From Amoebidium appalachense (taxonomy: Eukaryota; Ichthyosporea), in the NCBI GenBank assembly GCA_963693365.1, contig CAVNZM010000001.1, forward strand, positions 1,240,001-1,304,000: DNA of 64,000 nt, given 5' to 3'. The number at the start of each line of letters is the position of its first letter. Position 1 is the stretch's first letter. The position numbers and the translations under genes are program-made. A model generated the notes under the pieces. It was not told where the DNA came from. It searched no databases and saw only the letters and a list, made by a program, of their open reading frames with translations. Below, piece after piece: positions 21,930-32,695 of the stretch.

Positions 21930-21942
21930 GACGATCTGCCAC

Positions 21943-22868
21943 TGTTGAAGTACGTAGTTTGTACATGTGTAAGATCTTTCAGTTTGTGTTTATGATTCAG
22001 TTCATAGCATTAATATTAAAGTCACCCTCCTTGTTCGTAAAATTGTTAATCGATCTCAAATATGTTTTCGTGTCTGTAATCGTGTCATATTGGCTCTAAT
22101 CGTGTGTTGATCTAAAGATTAGAATATAGATATGTTGCCTGCACGAATCCACTCAGTAGGAGTGCTCGTGCACATGTTTGTGTGTACATGAATATCTAAT
22201 GTTGTAACTGTGCTATCGTGTTCATGTTTGTTGTTCTGTGTTCCTCTCTTTTTCTCTCTTCTCTTCTTCTCTTTTCTTTCCTCCTTTCCCCTGGTGTTCA
22301 TGTGTGTGATCACTGTTCTTTCTCACTAATATACGTTGAGTCAATTCGTGTGAAGTAGATGTGTTTTGATTGAAAGAAAAACACATAGGCTACACCATGT
22401 ACTATTCTCAATAGTTTATTCAACTATGTTTGTTTTGCAAATTGCCGCGGTCTAACCAATCACTAGACTAGTCATAACGTGTCCCTGCCGTTAACCTCAA
22501 TAATAGGTTAGAAATTAGTGTCAAGGTTTACAGTTTCTTCGTGACTGTGTTCTTATGCCTTGCCGTGATCTATTGCGAGTGTTGGATCTATTGCTGTAGT
22601 GATCAGTCCATTATGATTGGCCTATCCGATATCTATTCTGATTTCCGACTGGTCGGAAATCACACATAGGTTTGACTTAGTGATTGCAGTTATATAAGCA
22701 CATCTCAAAATAAATTCAGTTCAGTTGTGTCTAAACATTGATGTCTGTTCTGTACACTTCTCCGATCGGTTCCGTCTGTGTGTTTCTCTGTGTGTCTGTG
22801 GTGTTTTTACACTGCACCACTGTGTCTCTGCTTCCCCGACATAGTCAGAATACTTATAAAAATTTTCA
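21943..22868 (+). repeat. 5' LTR of C
   Basis: TGTTGAAGTACGTAG... to ...AAAATTTTCA, 926 bp. The distal part is diverged from family A but it keeps the 22-bp palindrome (22640-22661) and the GTGGTG...CACCAC U5 segment. Confidence 0.9.
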
Positions 22869-22943
22869 GGTTATGCTGCCCTTTTTGCACGCTCTCTATA
22901 CACACATCACCACCGCGATCGCCCACCAGCGCGCTAGTCCACC

Positions 22944-24350
22944 ATGGATCCCAACAAGTCCGGCGTAAACAAAATCACCATGTGGAAGGGTGAAGGCAAG
23001 ACCGGCCCTGACAACAAGACCACCTACTTCCAATGGGAAATCATTTTCCTCGGCATGATGACCGGCACCAACGGTGCCCTACTTGTGGACGTTGTTCTCG
23101 CTGACAACTACGTTCCACCCAACACCGCCGCCATTGATGGTGTGCTTCCCTTCTACGGTTACGCTACTGCGGCTGAACTCAAGGACGCCCGCAACTGCTT
23201 ACTTCTTCACATGATCCAGAACATCGACCCGTCTGTCCTCACCATCGTCGCCCAGTACCGTATCGGCATGGACCCTGAACGGGCCATGTGGAAGTTCCGA
23301 CAACACTACCTCCAAGGCAAACCCGACCAGATCCGTCTCCTCCGTCGCGAGTGGGATGCCTGCTCCCTCAAGTCCAGTGAGACATTCACTGACTACCTCC
23401 AGCGTCTCCAAACCATCGTCACCCAGCTTCTGTCCCTGCAAGATGACTCAGTCACATTCACCCATCTGGCAGAGAAGGTCTTTAATGAACTTACCACCCG
23501 TGACGATCTCACCAGTGAATTCAGCCGTCTACTCGAAGACTACCACTTCGGAGATAAGCTCTTCTCCGACTTTGAGACTCTGCACAACCACGTGAAAGCC
23601 ATTGAGCTACGCCAACAACTCAAGACTAAACTCCGTACCAGCCGTGACCCCCGCAGCTCCACCACCAGCATGGCTTTGACTGCCTGTGCTCCCCCCCGAG
23701 ATCTTCCTCTCCGTGACTTACGCCACCGCATCAACAAACCACCCAGTGCTGACCTCCGTACTCATTTCTCCCGTCAGCACACACCGTTCCCGTTCACCCC
23801 ACCGGCCTACCTTCCGGTCCACGTCCCGTTCCCCGAGCCGTTCCCGTTTCCCTGACCCCCGCCGTTCCGTTCACCCGGCTCGTTCCAACACCCCGGCCAA
23901 CTCCTGCTTGTACTGCCGTGAACCTGGCCACCAGATTACCGACTGCCCTGAACCTGGCTGCCGTGTTGCCAGAAACGCCCGCAACACCAACAAGTCCGTC
24001 TCCTTTGCCTTCTCAGCTTACAATGTCAGCTCAGTCCCCGGGTCGTCCGACCCGGCCTGGGATTCCGGTTGCAACATCACTGTTTGCCCCCACCGTGAGT
24101 TCTTCCAGAACATCACCCCCCTCCCAGCCCCTACCCCAGTTGCTGCCTTCAACGGTATCCCCGTCTTGGCTACCCACCAGGGCCATATCTACCCTCAACA
24201 CCATAACCATCCACGGCACCAACACCCTCACCATTGAGGCCTACTACACACTGTCCGGTCAGGCCTTCCTCATCTCCACATCTCAGGCTGCTGCTGAATA
24301 CATCAAGGGTGACCTCAACGATGCCTCCACCCCCGTCGTTCTTATTTGAC
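22944..24350 (+). pseudogene. copia gag and protease (C)
   Basis: Starts MDPNKSGVNKITMWKGEGK and matches family A gag through FNELTTRDDL. The frame shifts in the Arg/Ser region (about 23800), then gives zinc knuckle CLYCREPGHQITDC and protease DPAWDSGCNITVCP. A further shift at about 24180-24200 and another at about 24330 break the post-protease part. Same role as family A gag; not functional as it stands. Confidence 0.85.
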
Positions 24351-24684
24351 CGACACACCGGCCGTCACCTCGTCAACCTCCGTCTGTACAACGGTCTGTA
24401 CTACTTCACAGACTACACCATTAAACCCCCAGCCAGTCCAGTAGCTCTGGCTGCCACCACCAGTGTTCATCCCTCCATCTGGCATTATCGTCTCGGACAC
24501 CGTGCCATGACCGGCATCAAGGAGATGATCACCAAGGACCTCGTCATTGGCCTCCCCGACTCCGTACTTCACTGTGCCGTCCCTGATTGCCATGGCTGCA
24601 TGATGGGCAAAACTACCAAGGCTCCATTCAAGGGTGACCGTCTTCACTCTGCTGTCCCCGGCTATGAGTGGCACTGGGACTTCT
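24351..24684 (+). pseudogene. copia integrase N-terminus (C)
   Basis: Encodes the HHCC domain (IWHYRLGHRAMTG, VPDCHGCMMGKTTKAPFKGD) and the first part of the core (EWHWDFF), where a solo LTR interrupts it. After the LTR 25625-25646 continues F-E-P-S-T-T and then meets the A3 LTR. Confidence 0.85.
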
Positions 24685-25624
24685 TGTTAAATTGTATAAG
24701 TATTTTGGGATGAAAGCAGAGACACAGTGGTGCAGTGTGAAAACACCACAGACACACACAACAACAAAACACGGAACGATCGGAGCAGTGTACACAACAG
24801 ACATCAATGTTTAGACACGACTGAACTCAATTTATTTTGATCGCTAATAAATACCTGAAATTCCCTTAAGTTAAATCCATACATGATTTCCGACCAGTCG
24901 GAAATCAGATCTATGTCTAAAATAACCAATCACAATTAACTGATTATTTCCCGGATAGATCCGGAGACACAGGAACGCACACCATAGGTCACAGCTATAA
25001 GAAAGAAAAGAGGTGAAGAGTAACGAGGAAAGAGGTGATGTTTCTAACCTATCATCGGCTACAAAGACTCAGACATTTTCTGACTAAGTCCACTGATTGG
25101 ATATAGTACGGCAACACACAAAACAAAAGTGTTTGACTAAGCTATGAATCATACCTGACAAGCTAAAGTGTAGCCTAAGTGTTTTTCTACCAATCAAAAC
25201 ATAACGAGTAATATAAATCTACTCAACGTATATTAGTGAGAGAGAAATATAATTATGTGAAAGGAAACAAGAGAAGAAAGAAAGAGAAAAGAAAGAAGAA
25301 GAAAGAGGAAAAAGAAAAGAAAGCAGGACAGAAAACACGAACAGCAAAACACAGTTATAACCGAAGATATTCATGTACACATAACATGTACACGTTTCTC
25401 CCTCACTGGGTAGACTCGTGTACCTATAATCAGTTGCTGTAATCGATATCTAAACACACGAATATAGCCGAGCCGACACAACACGATTACAAGTACTCAA
25501 ATACACTGGAGATCGATGTCATAGTTTACGTACAAGGAGCACATCTTTTTCACTAAGTAAATGAATGAAAACATAACACGAACTGAGAAGATCTTACAAT
25601 ATGTAAATACTACGTATTACAACA
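24685..25624 (-). mobile_element. solo LTR, type B
   Basis: 940 bp, TG...CA, flanked by the 5-bp duplication CTTCT (24680-24684, 25625-25629) and lying inside C integrase. No internal sequence is present: it is a solo LTR left by LTR-LTR recombination. Palindrome at 24885-24906. Confidence 0.9.
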
Positions 25625-26139
25625 CTTCTTTGAGCCTTCCACCACGTGTTGTAATACGTAGTATTTACATATGGTAAGATCTTCTCAGTTTGTGTTATGT
25701 TTCAGTTCATATGCTTAGTGTAAAAGCTACACTCCTATTACGTAAAGTGTAGCATCGATCTCCAATATGCTTGTATACTTGTAATCGTCTTGTATCGGCT
25801 TTAATCGTGTGTTGTAATATCGATTAGAATATTTATATGTGTGTACATGGATCCACCCACTCAGGGGGAGACGTGTACATGTTCGTGTGTACATAAATAT
25901 CTCTGGTTATAGTTATGATATTACTATCTTGTTTGTTGATCTGTGCTCTCTTTTCCTTCCTCTTTCTCCTTCCTTATTTTCTTTTCTTTCTCTCTTTGTC
26001 TTCATGTGTATAATCGTATTTCTTTTCTACTAATATATGTTAGGTAGATTTGTGTTACTTAATACGTGTTCATTGGACGGTAACACACTTAGGCTACACT
26101 TAGAATAGCATGTGTGTTTAGACTTCATTAATTTACTTT

Positions 26140-26223
26140 CTATGAAAACTACTCCGGGACGTGTGTTGCCTCTAGGGGGACATCCCCTTGGACGAAAGTG
26201 AACCTGCAATGGTTGTAAACCAC
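26140..26223 (-). repeat. D1 terminal B repeat
   Basis: 84 bp beginning CTATGAAAACTACTCCGGG; identical unit at 26697-26780. It forms the 3' terminus of the element. Confidence 0.9.
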
Positions 26224-26358
26224 CGCAAGCCCCCAGTCATCAATTTATTGATCCGTGAGGTCCTTGTGCCCAAAAAACGGGGGAAGTCTTCGCCCCGTGA
26301 AAAAACAGCACGTATGTGGGGATCAATGGGGGTTGAGTGTAGGGTGTAGGTGGGTGGG

Positions 26359-26696
26359 TGAAAAGGAAAATATAGCTGTAAAGCTGTAGGTGCTAAACAC
26401 AGAGGATGTGTTGTTGCTTGCTGATCTGCTAAAAACTGTCGTGCTTATATACCTAAGGCTGCCGAACTGAGCCAATCAAAACCGATCTAGTGTTATGTGA
26501 AATCTTATCCTGAGCCAATCAAACTCGGTCTAGTGATCTGTGGAATCTGATGTTTTGATCGGCTAATAGGTGCCCGTATGCGGGCAGCCGAACGCGAACT
26601 GCTAAAACATGAAACGAAGTCTGTTGATATCGGACACCCATCCTACGTGTTTACCCAGAAAAATATTTATGTCAATAATTTCCACAAATAAAACCT
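26359..26696 (-). repeat. D1 internal A repeat
   Basis: 338 bp from TGAAAAGGAAAATATAGCTG to AATAAAACCT, repeated nearly identically at the other end (29182-29519). Its AAAACCT end abuts the inner B repeat CTATGAAAAC, reproducing the junction expected if the two termini are joined in a circle. It contains TTATATACC, a possible promoter. Confidence 0.9.
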
Positions 26697-26780
26697 CTAT
26701 GAAAACTACTCCGGGACGTGTGTTGCCTCTAGGGGGACATCCCCTTGGACGAAAGTGAACCTGCAATGGTTGTAAACCAC
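26697..26780 (-). repeat. D1 inner B repeat
   Basis: Second copy of the 84-bp B repeat, between the A repeat and the recombinase 3' end. Confidence 0.9.
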
Positions 26781-26812
26781 GGCACGAGAGCAGTATGCTT
26801 GCTCCAAAGGTT

Positions 26813-28075
26813 TCACTTAAGAATAGAGGCGAATACACGTGTGGTAGTGGCAGCAATGGAGGCCGGACGAAGTCGGGTATAGATCAGGAAACAGTCGGAG
26901 GACCACCTGCCGAGTTGTTTGATCCGGGAGTCGTCGACCCCGGCCTCAGCCAGTGCTGTGGCCCCCCCGATGCGGAGGCTGTGTCCGGCAAACCGGGAGG
27001 GTGAGAGGCCTGCCCGGGAGAGGAGGGCACGGAAGTCGGCAGAGAAAGCACTCTTGGTGTAGGGGATGCCACCGAGACTGAAGAGGGGGTCGTTGGGTTG
27101 ACCGGACCTTGTATCCAGGAACTGCCGGAGGAGATGGGCTGGGGAGAAGTGGGTGAGGGGCAGGGCAGCTAGAGTGACGTTGACACCTCGGGCCTGTACA
27201 TCCGTCTTAGAGGTTTGCAGGTGGAGGGTGGCATGGGACAAAGTACCGGTGGGGGTGTAGGTGAAGGTCACGTCTTTCCGTTTAACGTGACGGGACGGGT
27301 CAAAGGAAGTCAGGGTTTTGGAGGTATATTCCCCCGAACGGAGGAGACCACAGAAACCGACGATGAGGGCCGTCCATAGCCGTAGATTAGCCGAGGAGGC
27401 CTTGGTGGGGCACTGGCCATGGAGTAGGCTAAGGTGGGAGGGCAGGAGGGGCTTCCTGGTGGATGATCGGGGTCGGATGTTGTGAGAAAGCTGCCATCTG
27501 CCCACCCCTCGGAAGAACCAGGCCAGAGACTTGTCGTGGGGGTAGGGAGCAGGGAGGCCCATGTCGAGGTGGAGTCTGGTGATGGCTGAATTGTAGCCGG
27601 CCAAGGAAGAGGCCTGTACCCCTCGTTGGGCACACCAGGCGAGAAAAAGCTGCACGGTGTGGGGGGAGGCCGGGAGGGAGGACCCGGCGGAGGATTGCAG
27701 CCGAGATGCCACACAAAAATCGATGAACACTTTTTGTACCCTGGAGTAAAAGGCCCGAGAGTCGAGGTTGAGACTCAGGGCCTGGCATTCCTGCAGGGTA
27801 GTGGTGGCACGAAGCAGCTCGGCCGGAGCAAAGTGGGGGGCCAATCGGCCAGCGTTGCTCCGGAAGGGGAGATCTGGGGGGGGGGGGGGGGGGGGGGGGG
27901 GTGAGCCCAGGGGAAGGGATAGGAACTTGTGGACCCAGAAGGGGAAGGGGCAGGGCTCCGGTTGCAGGTAAGGTCGGAGTCGTCGGGTCCGGGGAAGCTG
28001 GTTACGGAGGAGCTGCGCGGCGAATGATTGGGCTGGGTAGGGGGGCCAGCAGCTCCCGGAGGCGGGAGGTGTCAA
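26813..28075 (-). CDS. DIRS-type tyrosine recombinase (D1)
   Basis: 420-codon open frame. The recombinase covers roughly residues 95-420: N-terminal helices (VQLFLAWCAQRGVQASSLAG), catalytic Arg in GFCGLLRSGEYTSKTL, a Lys-bearing beta region (HLQTSKTDVQ), the H-x-x-R box GHSLRIGGATALAEAG, then GRWSSDCFLIYTR with the nucleophilic Tyr. It would join circular cDNA to the genome without target duplication. The N-terminus is a deletion product: MTPPASGSCWPPYPAQSFAAQL of the pre-RT region is fused in frame to the tail of the RNase H region. All catalytic residues are present. Confidence 0.85.
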   Translation of the reverse strand: MTPPASGSCWPPYPAQSFAAQLLRNQLPRTRRLRPYLQPEPCPFPFWVHKFLSLPLGSPPPPPPPPPDLPFRSNAGRLAPHFAPAELLRATTTLQECQALSLNLDSRAFYSRVQKVFIDFCVASRLQSSAGSSLPASPHTVQLFLAWCAQRGVQASSLAGYNSAITRLHLDMGLPAPYPHDKSLAWFFRGVGRWQLSHNIRPRSSTRKPLLPSHLSLLHGQCPTKASSANLRLWTALIVGFCGLLRSGEYTSKTLTSFDPSRHVKRKDVTFTYTPTGTLSHATLHLQTSKTDVQARGVNVTLAALPLTHFSPAHLLRQFLDTRSGQPNDPLFSLGGIPYTKSAFSADFRALLSRAGLSPSRFAGHSLRIGGATALAEAGVDDSRIKQLGRWSSDCFLIYTRLRPASIAATTTRVFASILK

Positions 28076-28164
28076 CGTGGTGCTGGGGCAACGGGCGGGC
28101 CACCGGGGCTGAGCCTCGGGGGAAGGGGGTGGTTAGCAAGGGTGGGGCACCCTCGGGGAGATCC

Positions 28165-28170
28165 CGGCAT

Positions 28171-28204
<34 letters not shown>
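28165..28204. repeat. poly-G tract in D1
   Basis: A G-run of more than 30 bases; a second at about 27877-27901. On the coding strand they give poly-Pro. D2 has matching tracts at 51740-51775 and 50040-50055 with different lengths. Confidence 0.9.
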
Positions 28205-28207
<3 letters not shown>

Positions 28208-28587
28208 CAGGGCCCCGGGGGGTTAGGGTAGGGCAGCTGGGCCCGAGGGAGGGTTTGCAGGGAGGGCAGCGGGGCCCTGTGCAGGGGATGCCCGAGCACG
28301 CGCGGGTGTGGGCGTACACAGAGTTAGAAGAAGGGAGGGAGCGCTAGGTGAGTGTAAGGGGGGAGGCTCGTGGGATGGGGGGGGGAGTAAATTTATGTGC
28401 AGTGGCCAGAATAACGTCTTTGTGTAGGGAAATTTATTCTTGGCGCGCGCGGGCGCCGTAGTTGGCCTGCGAAAAATGTTACTCAGCCCTAGTGCCCCGT
28501 TTTTTTCCCGAGCTCCGTGTCCTTGGACCCGTGTAACCTAGCTCCTAGCCCCTATGTTCTATCTGTGGGTGTGGGTGTGCGCGTAGA

Positions 28588-29147
28588 CTAGGCATTTTGC
28601 TTGCAGTCTTTGCGGGGGTGTGTGCCAGAGCAGAGCGGGCACACGTGGGAGAAGGGGCAGGGCTGCTTAGCGCAGGACCGACCGTTGTGGAAATTCCTGC
28701 AGTGTGTTGCGGGTAGATCCACGGGTCGGGCCGGTGGTGCCGGGCCGGGTTGCGGGCCGGGTCGGTTGGGGGTTTGTCCCCCGCCGGGCTTGTGGGGGGG
28801 CTCGAAACCATCAAGACCACAGCCGGGCTTGGGGTACATGGGGCAGGCCGCGCTGGGGTGGTCGGGGAAGCCGCAACGCTGACATGCGTCCGGGATGAGC
28901 AGAGTGGGTGGCAGGAGGAGATCCTGGTGGAGTTGGGCAAGCAGGTTGGGACACTCGATCGGAGCCCGACCCTGTTGGTGGGCAACGGTTCGGGCGTATA
29001 CGTCATAGTTGTGGATCTGGGCCCACGGGTATCGGGTGCTGAGGCGAGTGATGCGTTGGTCAGCCTGTGGCGGAGGTCGCTGCGGGTCAGGCGTTTAGGT
29101 GCCGCGGTAGGGGCGGCGGCTGAGGCCTGGCGCTTTTTCGGCGGCAT
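28588..29147 (-). pseudogene. DIRS gag-like ORF with zinc fingers (D1)
   Basis: Starts MPPKKRQASAAAPTAAPKRL at 29147. About 75 codons in, the frame shifts (near 28900); the continuing frame holds CQRCGFPDHPSAACPMYP and later CRNFHNGRSC...CPFSHVCPLC...HPRKDC, Cys/His clusters of CCHC and CCCH style, and stops at 28588. This is the usual place for gag in DIRS/PAT elements, and the clusters suggest RNA binding. The shift makes this copy non-functional unless it is a sequencing error. Confidence 0.7.
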
Positions 29148-29181
29148 GCTGACCGGCGTAGGGAAAGATAGGGAGAAGAAA

Positions 29182-29519
29182 TGAAAAGGAAAATATAGCT
29201 GTAAAGCTGTAGGTGCTAAACACAGAGGATGTGTTGTTGCTTGCTGATCTGCTAAAAACTGTCGTGCTTATATACCTAAGGCTGCCGAACTGAGCCAATC
29301 AAAACCGATCTAGTGTTATGTGAAATCTTATCCTGAGCCAATCAAACTCGGTCTAGTGATCTGTGGAATCTGATGTTTTGATCGGCTAATAGGTGCCCGT
29401 ATGCGGGCAGCCGAACGCGAACTGCTAAAACATGAAACGAAGCCTGTTGATATCGGACACCCATCCTACGTGTTTACCCAGAAAAATATTTATGTCAATA
29501 ATTTCCACAAATAAAACCT
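29182..29519 (-). repeat. D1 terminal A repeat
   Basis: 338 bp, the 5' terminus of the element in its own orientation, ending AATAAAACCT at the junction with LTR sequence AGTTTTCATG. Confidence 0.9.
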
Positions 29520-29951
29520 AGTTTTCATGTGTTGCCGGGCTTTAACCAATCATCAAGGTTAAGTGTGATATGTCTGAGTCTTTGCCGTATGTCATAGGTT
29601 AGAATTTCCTTGATGATGACACGAGTTGACCTTAACTAGTGTCTGTGTCCTATCGTGTGCGTCTCCGCGTACCGGATCTCTCTGAATGCAATTGGTTCTT
29701 AGTGATTGGTTTCTATTAGAGATAGATCTGATTTCCGACTGGTCGGAAATCATGTATGGATTGGACTTAGAGGAATTTCAGGTATTTATTCGAAGATCAG
29801 AATAAATTCAGTTCAGTTGTGTCTAAACATTGATGTCTGTTGTGTACACTGCTCCGATCGTTCCGTGTTTTGTTGTTGTGTGTGTCTGTGGTGTTTTTAC
29901 ACTGCACCACTGTGTCTCTGCTTTCATCCCAAATACTTATAAAATTTAACA
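29520..29951 (+). repeat. 5' LTR of A3, second part
   Basis: Continues the LTR begun at 25647 and ends TTTAACA before the PBS-like GGTTATGCAGCCC at 29952. Palindrome at 29730-29751, AATAAA at about 29802. Confidence 0.95.
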
Positions 29952-30013
29952 GGTTATGCAGCCCTTTTGCACGCTCCCTACACACATCTAGAACTAGCGC
30001 TCGTTTTTCAATC

Positions 30014-31368
30014 ATGGATCCAAACAAAACTGGCGTAAAAAAAATCACCATGTGGAAAGGTGAAGGGAAGACTGGTCCCGATAGCAAAACCACCTATTTT
30101 CAATGGGAAATCATTTTTCTCGGCATGATGACCGGCACTAAAGGTGTCCGACTCGTGGATGTTGTACTTGCTGACAACTACGTCCCCCCTACCACCGTCG
30201 CGTTTGACGGTGAACCCCCCTTCTATGGCTACGGCACTACCGCGGAACTCAAGGAGGCCCGCAATTGCCTCCTGCTCCATATGATACAGAACATCGACCC
30301 TTCCGTCCTCACCACCGTTGCCCAGTACCGTATTGGCATGGACCCTGAACGGGCCATGTGGAAATTCCGTCAACACTACCTCCAAGGCAAACCCGATCAG
30401 ATCCGCATCCTTCACCGTCAGTGGGATGCCTGTGCCCTTCAGCCCGGTGAATCATTCACCACCTACCTGAGTCGTCTGCAGACCATCGTGAACCAGCTCC
30501 AGTCCCTCCAAGATGAGTCCATTCACTTCACTCGTCTAGCTGAGAAGTTCTTCAATGAACTCACCACCAGAGACGACCTCACCCCTGAGTTCAACCGTCT
30601 TATCGAAGACTATCACTTCGGTGATAAGCTATTCCTCGACTTCGAGTCCCTCCACAACCACGTCAAGGGCATCGAGTTACGTCAAGACCTCAAGATGCAA
30701 CTCCGGAGCAACCGTGCCCACCGTGCCTCCAAGTCCAGCATGGCATTAAATGCCAGTGCTCCCCCCCGTGATCTTCCTCGCCGTGACTTACGCAACCGCC
30801 TTGACCGTACCCCTGGCACGGACCTCCGAACTCGTCTCTCCCGTCAGCACACCCGATCCCGTTCCCCCCACCGGCCTGCCTTCCGGTCCACGTCTCGTTC
30901 CCCCAGTCGTTCCCGTTTCTCGGGTTCCCGTCGTTCTGATTCCCCGGCTCGTTCTAACACCCCGTCCGTGAAAGAATGCTCCTACTGCCACGAGCCTGAT
31001 CACACGATCATCGATGGCCCTGAGCCGAAATGCCGTATGTCCAGACACAACCGTTCCCGTCAAGGCAGTGAGAAATCTGTCTCCTTTGCTTTCTCGGCAT
31101 ACAATGCTAGCTCCGTCCCCGTGTCCTCCGACCCTGCCTGGGATTCCGGGTGCAACATGACTGTCTGCCCCACCTGTGAGTTCTTCCATGACCTCACTCC
31201 CCTTCCGACACCGACTCCCGTTGCTGCCTTCAATGGCACCCCCGTCTTGGCCACTCACACCGGCCATATCGTCATCAACACCACCACCGACCATGGCACT
31301 GCCACCCTTACCATTGAAGCCTACTACACCCCGTCTGGCCAAGCCTTCCTCATTTCAACATCCCAAGC
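30014..31368 (+). CDS. gag: copia gag and protease (A3)
   Basis: One open frame from MDPNKTGVKKITMWKGEGK through capsid-like region, Arg/Ser-rich region, zinc knuckle, protease (DPAWDSGCNMTVCP) and HDLTPLPTPTPVAAFNGTP without the frameshift seen in A2. The zinc knuckle has lost its last Cys (CSYCHEPDHTIIDG, C to G), which should weaken RNA packaging. The frame is cut by element B at SQA, after which it resumes at 39566 (AAEYIKGDLND). Confidence 0.9.
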
Positions 31369-32302
31369 TGTTAAATTAAATAAGTATTTGGGATGTAAGC
31401 AGAGACACAGTGGTGCAGTGTGAAAACACCACAGACACACACAACAACAAAACACGGAACGATCGGAGCAGTGTACACAACAGACATCAATGTTTAGACA
31501 CGACTGAACTCAATTTATTTTGATCGCTAATAAATACCTGAAATTCCCTTAAGTTAAATCCATACATGATTTCCGACCAGTCGGAAATCAGATCTATGTC
31601 TAAAATAACCAATCACAATTAACTGATTATTTCCCGGATAGATCCGGAGGCACAGGAACGCACACCATAGGTCACAGCTATAAGAAAGAAAAGAGGTGAA
31701 GAGTAACGAGGAAAGAGGTGATGTTTCTAACCTATCATCGGCTACAAAGACTCAGACATTTTCTGACTAAGTCCACTGATTGGATATAGTACGGCAACAC
31801 ACAAAACAAAAGTGTTTGACTAAGCTATGAATCATACCTGACAAGCTAAAGTGTAGCCTAAGTGTTTTTCTACCAATCAAAACATAACGAGTAATATAAA
31901 TCTACTCAACGTATATTAGTGAGAGAGAAATATAATTATGTGAAAGGAAACAAGAGAAGAAAGAAAGAGAAAAGAAAGAAGAAGAAAGAGGAAAAAGAAA
32001 AGAAAGCAGGACAGAAAACACGAACAGCAAAACACAGTTATAACCGAAGATATTCATGTACACATAACATGTACACGTTTCTCCCTTACTGGGTAGACTC
32101 GTGTACCTATAATCAGTTGCTGTAATCGATATCTAAACACACGAATATAGCCGACACAACACGATTACAAGTACTCAAATACACTGGAGATCGATCTCAT
32201 AATTTACGTACAAGGAGCACATCTCTTTCACTAAGTGAATGAATGAAAACATAACACGAACTGAGAAGATCTTACAATATGTAAATACCACGTATTATAA
32301 CA
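31369..32302 (-). repeat. 3' LTR of B
   Basis: TG...CA, 934 bp; resembles family A LTR in the U5-proximal third and diverges distally. Palindrome at 31569-31590. Confidence 0.9.
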
Positions 32303-32695
32303 TCCCCACTTAAGACTTTGAAGTTTGTGTTATCATATCCCCACTGAACTAGTGAAATCTCCCCACTCGAGAACAGAAACGGAAAAAAAAAAATTAAAGT
32401 TTGGACTTTTCCGGGGGGGGGGGGGGGGGGGGGGGGAAGGGGGGGGGGGAAGGGGGGGGGGGGGGGGGGGGGGGGGGGAAGGGGGGGGGGAAGGGGGGGG
32501 GGGGGGGGGGAGGAACCGGGGCAAAAACAACAAATATATATAACGTGTATAGTCGGGGTTTGTTTAACTGGGTTTTAAACCAGTGAAAGATAGAGGAGAG
32601 TGATGGTACAGGTCAAACCTTATATATAAACCCTAAGTGGGCATACCCACAAAGGCAATACATATGAAATAATGATGGTGGTAAAGTAAGTAGTA
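32303..32695 (-). other. 3' UTR of B shared with family A
   Basis: Matches A2 8501-8895 with the same order: TCCCCACT motifs, A-run, long G-rich tract (C-rich on the sense strand, 32413-32511), then AGGAACCGGGGC and the stretch with CCTTATATATAAACCC. It marks B as derived from the A lineage. Confidence 0.85.

Larger units (their letters stand above)
21943..25646 (+). mobile_element. C: Ty1/copia element related to family A, 3'-truncated
   Basis: Plus orientation: 5' LTR 21943-22868, leader with GGTTATGCTGCCC, gag from 22944, protease, integrase N-terminus to 24684, a solo B LTR, then 22 more bases of integrase (25625-25646, including the duplicated CTTCT) before the LTR of A3. RT, RNase H and 3' LTR are absent. 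Protein is clearly homologous to family A but nucleotide sequence and LTR have diverged, so it is a sister family. Confidence 0.9.
26140..29519 (-). mobile_element. D1: DIRS-like (PAT/Ngaro-type) element, RT deleted
   Basis: Minus-oriented tyrosine-recombinase retroelement with split direct repeats. In its own orientation: A1 repeat (29519-29182), gag-like ORF, recombinase ORF, B1 repeat (26780-26697), A2 repeat (26696-26359), spacer, B2 repeat (26223-26140). Removing it restores an exactly 925-bp LTR, so there is no target duplication or loss, as expected for recombinase-mediated insertion of a circle. Compared with D2 it lacks the RT/RNase H region (D2 about 50158-51570). Confidence 0.9.
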
